Origin: Pseudeuparius sepicola
Taxonomy: Eukaryota > Arthropoda > Insecta > Coleoptera > Anthribidae
NCBI GenBank assembly: GCA_963920635.1
Contig: OY987302.1
Coordinates: 31,719,278 to 31,783,277 of the forward strand
Length of the DNA: 64,000 bases
Direction of reading: 5' to 3'
A model generated the notes under the pieces. It saw nothing but the letters and a program-made list of their open reading frames with translations. It was not told the origin of the DNA and ran no database searches. The position numbers and the translations under genes were made by a program. This document shows, piece by piece, positions 56,384 to 64,000 of this stretch. Position 1 is the stretch's first letter, and each line of letters opens with the position of its first letter.

Positions 56384-57074
56384 AAACTATGCGGCACCCT
56401 TTCAGGGGTGTAATTTACTCGTTAAAATAAGACGAAAAGTTCATATCAACATGGGTCCAAAAACGCTTCGTTACGAAGATACAGGGTGATTAAGCTTTCA
56501 AAAAAATATCGATTTTTGTTTATACCTTCCAAACCAATAAGAATATTTAAACCAAACTTGGTACACAATAATACCCTCATAGGGTGACATAACATATGTT
56601 AATATCAGGTCTCCAAAGTAACCAGTAGCGGAGGTATGGGTAATCAGTACCATTAATTAAACAAAAAAAATAGTACGGCCCTGCACAATACAAAAATTTA
56701 TTATCCTGTTGAATAAACAACAAAATATGGAACAAAAAATACCTCTTTCATTTTTTTCATATCTCTCCCCCTTTCGCGGAAAATTGGAGTTTTTCCTATT
56801 TCTCATCTTTTTTGGACTCTTCACTTTACTTTGAAGTAACTATTATTTTAAGTAAACGAAATGATTTTCAAATGGAATTGCAGGAGTAGGTAATTTTTGA
56901 TACTATAAAGGTGCTAAGGCACAAAATAATAATAATAATATATTTTGAAAGCTTAATCACCCTGTATCTTCGTAACAAAGTGTTTTTGGACCCATGTTGA
57001 TACGAACTTTTCGTCTTATTTTAACGAGTAAATTATGTCCCTGAAAGGGTGCTGCATAGTTTTGAATCACCCTG
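56384..57074. mobile_element. TA foldback, CAGGGTGATTC family, left tip lost
   Basis: Inverted arms share AAACTATGC(G/A)GCACCCTTTC and contain an internal secondary CAGGGTGATTAAGC boundary (about 56482, 56953). The right tip ends CACCCTG with TA at 57075-57076. The left tip lacks about 16 bases. Confidence 0.75.
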
Positions 57075-57119
57075 TATAGTCAGTAGTGAGTCAAAGCGGC
57101 GCCCAGTCCAAAATGGCCG

Positions 57120-57407
57120 CCAAGGTCGTTTGTTGCGAAGTCGTGTTGGGGTGTTCAAGGTCGGTGTGGTTTCCTAGAATAGCTTCAAGGTTTCCGCGTT
57201 TCAAGGTTTCTGGGAATTCAAGGGGCGTGGCTAGACTTCAAGGTTTCCGAGAATCTCAAGGTTGAATCGCTTCAAGGGTCAAAGGTCAAAGCTAGAGTGG
57301 CGCACTTCTGGGAATTTGGGCGGGGTTTCAAAGTCATTTCTATTAGCCCCACCCCACTAGCTTTGATAAAAGACAGAGTTTGCTGTTTGGAGTTTCAGTA
57401 GCCGAAG
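57120..57407 (+). promoter_or_regulatory. Dense promoter of the small gene at 57.4 kb
   Basis: The core promoter is a TATA-like GATAAAAG at 57365-57372 and an arthropod initiator TCAGT at 57395-57399, spaced 30 bases apart. Upstream are a GC box (GGGCGGGG, about 57318), a perfect DR1 nuclear-receptor site GGGTCAAAGGTCA at 57276-57288, a GGGGCGTGG motif near 57221, and about seven TTCAAGG half-site-like motifs from 57149 on. The site types are established; their use here is inference. Confidence 0.6.
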
Positions 57408-57740
57408 ATGGCTTGCAGCAAAGAAATGGATTTGGAAACCATCAACAAATTTGGTTGCTTGTCTCGGAAACCGACAGTAAAGTTAGTGGAATTGGATGAA
57501 GGCGTGCCGATGAAAATTCTCTCGGGCAAGGTGGTGCAAACGACGTTCGGGGAGACCGTTTTGCTTGAGTTGGAGGATAGTGTTGTTTTCCTGCCAAACA
57601 GAGTGACGGAGGTGTTCAAGCCGTGCATCGAACATTTTTCCAGTGGAAAATACTCGCTGGTTTACAAAGGACAAGTGGATATGGGGAAAAACAAGGCCAA
57701 TCAGTTCGAAATAGTGGAAAATGTCCCCATGGGGGAATAG
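57408..57740 (+). CDS. Small intronless gene, product unknown (possible OB-fold-like)
   Basis: The gene codes for 110 residues from ATG at 57408, about 11 bases after the predicted transcription start. The sequence has a conserved-looking core: GVPMKILSGKVVQTTFGETV, then LLELEDSVVFLPNRVTEVF and KYSLVYKGQ, ending FEIVE. The alternating beta pattern could be an OB fold, as in small nucleic-acid-binding proteins carried by mobile elements or small DNA viruses, but I cannot name the family. Poly(A) signal AATAAA at 57809-57814 closes a transcription unit of under 500 bp. It is more GC-rich than the flanks. It lies just downstream of Pms2 exon 3, on the same strand, presumably inside intron 3. Confidence 0.7.
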   Translation: MACSKEMDLETINKFGCLSRKPTVKLVELDEGVPMKILSGKVVQTTFGETVLLELEDSVVFLPNRVTEVFKPCIEHFSSGKYSLVYKGQVDMGKNKANQFEIVENVPMGE

Positions 57741-57808
57741 AAAATTAACATGGGGAATTCTTCATATAGTAATTAGTGCTATAATCTTGAATGTCATAAA
57801 ACGTGCTT

Positions 57809-57814
57809 AATAAA
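57809..57814 (+). terminator. Polyadenylation signal AATAAA
   Basis: Canonical signal 69 bases after the stop codon of the 57408 gene. Confidence 0.65.
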
Positions 57815-57837
57815 GGAATAGTGTACTTCAAATAGTC

Positions 57838-58255
57838 TTGTAATTTGTGTTTTAATCTGTAGAAAAATCATGTGAATCCAAGGTTCCTAAAACTGAGAAA
57901 AAACTGAAGGCCCTTAAAAAAACTGAGGGCCCTAAAAAAAAAACTAAGGGCCCTTAAAAAAACTGAGGGCTCTTAAAAAAAACTGAGGGTCCACAAGGAT
58001 TCTAGAATTAGAAAATCATTTCAAGGAAATGCCTTCAGTGTTATGTTGTAAATAAAACAAATAATTCGATTTCCAAATTTTTATTTGCTATGACAACGGT
58101 ATGACTCACAACTGGATCAAGCGATCCATAATTCGATAATATGTGAGAGTCTACAATCAAAATAAAAACTCTTGCTGTAATTTGTGTTTTAATCTGTAGA
58201 AAAATCTGTAAGGTTCCTAAAACTGAGGACCCACAAGGGTTCTAGAATTACTGTA
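57838..58255 (+). repeat. Short tandem array and local duplication
   Basis: Five units of about 20 bp with core ACTGAGGGCCCTTAAAAA occur at 57889-57990. The surrounding segment starting TGTAATTTGTGTTTTAATC (57838) is repeated at about 58176 with AAGGTTCCTAAAACTGAGGA and ACAAGG..TTCTAGAATTA, so a block of about 340 bp was duplicated or inserted. Confidence 0.75.
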
Positions 58256-58329
58256 GAAAATATCTTCTAATTCTTAACTGGTAAATAAAACGAATTATCT
58301 GAATTCCAAACTAAAACAAAACTGGTAGC

Positions 58330-60700
58330 ATAATGATCCACGCGGTGTAGCATGTAGCTCTATAGTATCGACCACACCGGCGCATATCCAAACAATTATA
58401 GGACGACCTCGGCCGACGTTCTCGCGGCATGGGATAATGACTCACAGAATATTTCAAACCTCATTCTATCTTTACTTGCTGTAAATTAAACAACGGTAAT
58501 TATCCGCGTGATATGCAAAGTTCTCGCATTTCAATCTCAACCTTGTAAAAACCGTTGCTGGACAACATAAATTGTTGCTGTTAAGGAAAATCTTAATGTT
58601 TTGATGTTGGTTAATATAACTTCAAGTCCATTTCTGTAGCGCTTATTAAGTAGGTAAGCCTCCCAATGTCAACCTTAATCGGTGCGCCGGCAAAAGATCT
58701 AATAATGTGTTTATTTAAACAAGTTATAAACATCTCCGCTCGATCCCCCGGCCAAACTTATATCTCGGTGTTCGGTAGGCAGGCGGACCCGAATGACATC
58801 ATGTGTCCCGGCTGATATTTTAATTAACTAGCGTCAAAGCGAAGCCTTGTTTAATCATACACAGCATTATATTTTATAAACTTATAATATCTGAGAGTGA
58901 CTCACATAGCTTATATTTTGTTATTATATAGCTTGAATTAAAGCAACAGTCTCTGTATATGAATAACCGAGAGTTCGCGGCACTTATGACTAATCAGTGT
59001 AATTTATATCAATTTAAATATTTGCGGGTTACGTGCGAGTGTTTTAAACGTCTGAATTAAAGCGGATCTGCAATAAAGATGTTTGTAGTAATGTTCTAGC
59101 ATAAAAAACAATCACCAAACATATTTATTAATTACACAAACGGGAGGTGAGCCAATGACAACGTAGGTGTGCCTGCGAAACCAAGGATGGGGTGTCTGTT
59201 CACAAAGATTCGTTTGTCCGGTTTAATAAAGGACTAGAATATTAAAATCATCTTGAATAAACTTGTTTGGTGTTTTATTAGCATTAACATGCTTTCAACG
59301 CCCCCATATCAAAATACGAATATTGTAATAGATTGAAACAATTATTGAATCTTTTATTCATTATTTACAAGAAGAATTTGTAACTGTTTAAAAGCCTGTA
59401 CCACTGTTGTGCTTTATTACGAATTGAAACTTACCGCTCATCTTAAAAGGAAGTTAGTCTAATTAAAACTTCTTAGAATTGTTTAACGAACGCTACAGTA
59501 TATACATAATACCACAGCTATCAAAAACAGCAACGTAGCAACAACTCCTAAATGTGATATGCATAACATAGGCTCTGAGACACATCCCACTGTATGACTC
59601 ACATCGATCTGCCGCGGCAAAGATCTGAAAGTCTGAATTGAAGTAACTCCTATTAGAGTTGTTTATATCCCGCGCTGGTATCGATGATAAGTTTATATGT
59701 ATAGTTGGTGGCAAATTAAAGCAAGTGGACCTGCGGCACAGGCTAAATATTTACATGTGAAAATGCTAAAGTAAACGACCCATACGGAACCTGAACGAGT
59801 GTTTGTTTTATTCTTGGGTTACATACGACCTCCTCAAGGAATTTTGGGTGGCATAATTATCCGCGTGATATGCAAAGTCCTCACATTGCAATCATTGCAA
59901 AACCGTTGCTGGACAACATAAATTGTTGCTGTTAATGTGTCAGCGTTGGAAAATTTATCAAGTTCATTTCTATAGCACCATTCAGTGAGCCAACTTCCAT
60001 TTTGACTGGTACCATCACAACATCGGTGTACCGACAAAAGATCTCATAATATGTTTGTTTATACAGGCTATATACATTTGCGCTCGGAAGGCAGGCGGAC
60101 CCAAATTATGTGCGGTCGACCTTATATCTCGCGGTGCTTTTCTTTTTATTTTGTAAGCTATTCACATCTCAGAATGATTATGAATAACCGAGAGAGTTCA
60201 ATCGCGACACTTTGTGAATCATCAATTTAAACCACTTTAAAATATTTATGCTTTTAGGTACAAACTTTATTTAAAACTCAGAACTGTTAAGATTTGAATG
60301 TTGATGGAACAAAAAATGTTTATATAAGTGACGACAACTTACCTTAAGTAAGAAAAGTTTAAAGCATTGGTAAATAACTTCCTATACACGCGCCCATTCA
60401 TTGGGCCGCCTTAGCTCAACAAACAGGGGTAATAATATATGAAATCTACCTAAACATTGATATATGACACATTCCAATTCAGAATAATTCATGCGCCTTA
60501 TATACCGATGTGGTCACCGTAATTTGAACTTTACTTATAAGAGAGCAATCATGAAACATGTTCAGAATTGATGAAATTTAAAAATTAAGTATGAAATATG
60601 ATTCCATTATAGAGTAAAATACATACTGTGTTAATTGGTGACAAGAAATTTGAAGTGTTGAAATATGAAGTACTAAAATAACCAATTATATAATACATCT
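58330..60700 (+). repeat. Diverged tandem repeats, period about 1.36 kb
   Basis: TATCCGCGTGATATGCAAAG at 58501 recurs at 59858, followed in both by CCGTTGCTGGACAACATAAA, then AAAAGATCT and GGCAGGCGGACCC in the same order. One truncated relative lies at 40020-40620. No ORF is conserved between units. Confidence 0.75.
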
Positions 60701-61369
60701 CAAGTTGATGGACGTTATTTTCTGAAAAAAGGTTTTGACTTTATTAGTGCTATATTTGAATCATAATTAATACATCCTCGTTTTACAAAAAGTTTTTTCT
60801 CTCAGTTTTTTAAAAGAAATGGCTCGTGACATATGGAACAGTTTTTGCCTTTGGTTGATTGAATAAAACACAAAAGTTAAAAAGTTTTTACCTATTCATC
60901 GTAAAATAGCTCACTGTTTTTTATTTTCACAAAATTTCTACTAGAGGTGGTTACTTGAATCTTTATCAGTCCTAAATACCCATTTTGGTTTCGAAGCATT
61001 TTACCTCACATGGTTTTCTCTTTGAAAAAGGTAGGGGCAAATAAAACAATATTATTATATCTTTTATTTACCTATTTCAGCCAATAAGAACTATTTAAAC
61101 AACTCTAGATATACAATAAAGGTAACATTGTCAATAAACCCATTGTAGCAACACTTACGGCCTCAGTGCAGCATTATGCATTGGTTAGCGGTCTTTTGTT
61201 TACAGATAATCTAGATAATCATAAAGTGATGTCTTGTCTCATCGTACACATTTTAGGTTTACATTGCTCAGTAAATGATTCATATTGCTTTTAGATTGCT
61301 TTTTTGCTTATATTTATCATAACATCAGTGATAAAATTAAAGCTATCGTTTACTTAGAGGAGTTCATTT
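60701..61369. other. No gene recognised
   Basis: AT-rich spacer between the two repeat blocks. Confidence 0.4.
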
Positions 61370-62460
61370 CTTTTTAAATATACGATGACCCATACGCTGT
61401 ACAAGCTAAACGGCCGCAGTTCCATATAATTTAGCTAAATTACGAAGTACGACTGTTGACTGAGACTCGCGACGGTCGAAAGCAAAGCGTATAAACTACT
61501 TGATACGTAGGTTAAACAATAAGTACTTAAAATTGTGAAGTGTAGCATAAAATGAAGGGTAACAAAATTCTGTCATGTTGTTTTTCATTAACCTACTTTT
61601 TTAATCGCTGAACAAATTTGAGATTTTTTTTACAGCTATATTAAATAAAAAACATACAAAGTTAATAAATCTTTTATTACTCAAATACACTTAGGACTAA
61701 AATAATGCGAATATGTCACATCTTCGTATAAATTCTTGGTGCTATATGGAATACATGAGGTGTTGGGTTTGTTACTCCGTATATTATACATTTATATTAC
61801 AGGTATGGTTTTGTATTCATTTCAAATACGGTTTTTATATTTACACAAAATTACTCTGATCTAATCCGAGACGGCTTCCTGAAGAGTGATTAATTCGTTC
61901 AAAATATAGCCATTTCAGTGCATTAGCGTGACTTCTTGATTTTATAATTGTTGGTGTATAGATAGGAAACCAATTTTCACTAAAGAACATCAGTAAGAGT
62001 ACCTACACAAACTTCTTCCAAGTACAACAAATGCGTCATTGCTTTTTCATAAGTTATTCAGCTTTATTCATTCGAGTAGGCTTACTTTTATAACGTGTCC
62101 CAACCGTTTATTCCGAGGAGATCATTTCTGTTAAATATACGATGACCCATGTGCCATATCAAACGGCCGCAGTTCCATATAATTGAGCTAGTAGAAGTAC
62201 GACTGTTGAATTAGGCTCGCGAAAGCCGAAAGCAAAGCGTATAAGCTACTTGATACGCAGGTTACAGAATAAGTACTTAAAACTGTGTATAAGACAGTAT
62301 AAGGAAAATTAGTGTTAATGTGTATATGAGAGTACCGAAAATCAGTTCAACAACCATGTTTTTAAAATGTAGGGCGCCAAAATTCTGTCATTAAAATACA
62401 GCCTACTTTTTTAATCGCTGAACAAATTTGAGATTTTCTTTTACAGCTATATTAAAATAC
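61370..62460 (+). repeat. Tandem pair, period about 757 bp
   Basis: AAATATACGATGACCCAT at 61376 and 62133 begins two diverged units. They share CGGCCGCAGTTCCATATAAT, GAAAGCAAAGCGTATAA, CTACTTGATACG and TTTTTAATCGCTGAACAAAT. This is non-coding and may belong to the same satellite-like domain as 58.3-60.7 kb. Confidence 0.75.
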
Positions 62461-63210
62461 AAATAATTAAAAAATGTACACATCTGAACCATTTTATAAG
62501 TAACAAAATGTAAATAATGGTGATGTTTGTCATAATTTCTCAAAAACAGTTTGAAGTCATTAAAATTTAAATGCATGTCTGAAGAACAAAATTAATTACT
62601 GGATGGTTGAAAAACACAAAAAGCAACTTCAGAACGTATTTCAATTTGTAAACAATATTATTGAACAACATCCTCGTATTTTATGGAATTATATAATGTG
62701 GATGCTGTTCGCGTTCCGACGCAGGCTAGTTGTTTATTTAACATTTCGGGACGAGCCCCACTGAAACAACGTGCTGTTTCATTGCCCTGACTTGTTTTCC
62801 AGCAACACTTAATAGCAACAGATTATTTTGCACAGCGGTTCGTCGGCGAATCGGTCAACTTTCAAGCGACCTTCGGTACTTGAGATTATACAAGGCGGTA
62901 GATCACTGAAATTAATTCTTGAAAACCAGTAGATGGGTAATTTAAAATACGCATTTGCTTTGCCACAGTTCAGTTACTTGAGACAATGTAAGATGTGTGA
63001 TATATTAGTTTTTGTGAGTTAAAATAATGCGATCTCCGAAATCGTTTGTATAATATACATACGATATATTATTTAGCTTTTTTAGTTAGAGGTATTTTAT
63101 GAAACCAGGAAAATCTCCATCTAAACCGAAAACACCATCCCCTACTATGTAATTTCAACCTATATGCAATCGTGTTCATTTCTCAAATATAGGCTTGCTT
63201 TTTATTTTTT
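62461..63210. other. No gene recognised
   Basis: AT-rich, with a GC-richer patch near 62700-62890. No motif is supported, and no further Pms2 exon was seen. Confidence 0.4.
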
Positions 63211-63360
63211 TAAATGGTTTGGGTCGTGGATGTCCAACCTTAGACACCTCTATCAACCGATAGTCAACAGAGACCAATAAACCATTGACTTTAGTCAATT
63301 TCGGGTGAATGTTCAGCTAGTCAATTCCAGAGACTGGACATACACAACCCAAGTCATTTA
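63211..63360. mobile_element. Small foldback MITE
   Basis: Arms of about 25 bp share TAAATG(G/A)(T/C)TTGGGT(C/T)GTG. The total is 150 bp. Target duplication is unclear, although TTTAAA-like bases lie at both tips. Confidence 0.6.
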
Positions 63361-64000
63361 AAGAGGTTAATATTTGTCATATATTTATACGTGTTTAAAT
63401 AGCGGTTGGTAGTGAGATACATGCGTAGGCCCTCTATAATCCGATGCTATTATCTCGAGTGCCGCGTTTTATATAAACCGAAAATATTATTTTAAACAGT
63501 AATGTTTATTTAAATCTTGGCGGCTTTTAGGAACCATTGGTCAGTGTTCGACATTAAATATCTATATACAAGCAGATGGCACCACCGATACCAATTTAAG
63601 TTTTCATCCAAGGAACAATTTTACTACAAAAATATGAATTAAATATGAAATAAAACACGCATTGGCTAAATTACTAGAGTTCATTCAATCCTTAGGGGCA
63701 TATGGTGTCAAGCAGCATCTTTTTGCTGCCCTGTACACTTAGACATTTATAATGGGTAACTATTTGCTACTTTATAACAGTTTAATCGGTTTACTTGCTT
63801 ACGTTGCAATTTTCAGTACGCTCACGAATGTAGTTTACAATTTAGGGTACCATGTAGTCAACCTTTTCCACTAAATTGACGTCATCATTTAAACGTAAGC
63901 ACTTGACGCTAAGGCGGGCCGATTCTTATTTTAAATTATGGGTAAGCATAACCGAGGATGCCTCTTTAAATAACTGTTCAACTTCTATTTATGTTTACGA
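63361..64000. other. No gene recognised
   Basis: AT-rich sequence to the window end, with no repeat or exon supported. Confidence 0.4.

Overview
The window is eukaryotic, AT-rich and packed with transposable elements. It looks like an insect with a large genome. Supporting signs are an R4/Dong-type LINE ending in a TAA tract, P-, piggyBac-, mariner- and hAT-type elements, a Ty3/Gypsy element with an F-like env remnant, and an arthropod TCAGT initiator. A beetle is plausible, but the species cannot be fixed from the sequence. The one host gene I can name is the mismatch-repair gene Pms2 on the + strand. Its exon 1 is at 12713-12784, exon 2 at 44258-44417 and exon 3 at 55642-55990. The introns are 31.5 kb and 11.2 kb, and almost everything between 12.8 and 55.6 kb is transposon debris inside them. 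Later Pms2 exons were not found and probably lie beyond the window. Layout. 0-2.6 kb: a broken R4/Dong-like LINE (reverse transcriptase plus restriction-like endonuclease). 2.8-3.3 kb: a LINE tail. 5.5-7.3 kb: a P-superfamily-like element with terminal inverted repeats (TIRs) and a target-site duplication (TSD) that encodes only a THAP DNA-binding protein. 9.9-11.6 kb: a 142-bp tandem array and a mariner transposase fragment. 12.0-12.4 kb: an 84-bp minisatellite, just before Pms2 exon 1. 12.8-22.3 kb: an Ala-tRNA-like SINE head, two foldback elements with 9-bp TSDs, hAT-like MITEs, and a large AATATTGG-rich element with two nested foldbacks. 22.4-26.4 kb: a GC-rich R1/LOA/I-group LINE on the minus strand. 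27.6-36 kb: a TTAA foldback carrying a nested hAT MITE, mariner remnants, a piggyBac remnant and several foldbacks. 36.5-40.0 kb: a Jockey/CR1-like LINE split by two foldbacks. 40.7-41.5 kb: two minus-strand open exon-like segments of unknown identity. 45.2-55.0 kb: a foldback interrupted by a 9.15-kb Gypsy-type LTR retrotransposon with near-identical LTRs. 57.2-57.8 kb: a compact intronless gene with a strong predicted promoter and an unknown product. 58.3-62.5 kb: diverged locally tandem repeats. The most unusual pattern is a series of at least fourteen insertions (complete elements and solo ends) with termini close to CAGGGTG(T/A)CC, several with long inverted arms and TA target duplications, whose interiors are unrelated to one another. 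Two of them carry pieces of a mariner-type transposase, which points to the enzyme that probably moved them. The THAP-only P-like element, the foldback family with outward TATA boxes, and the small gene at 57.4 kb are the other leads worth following.
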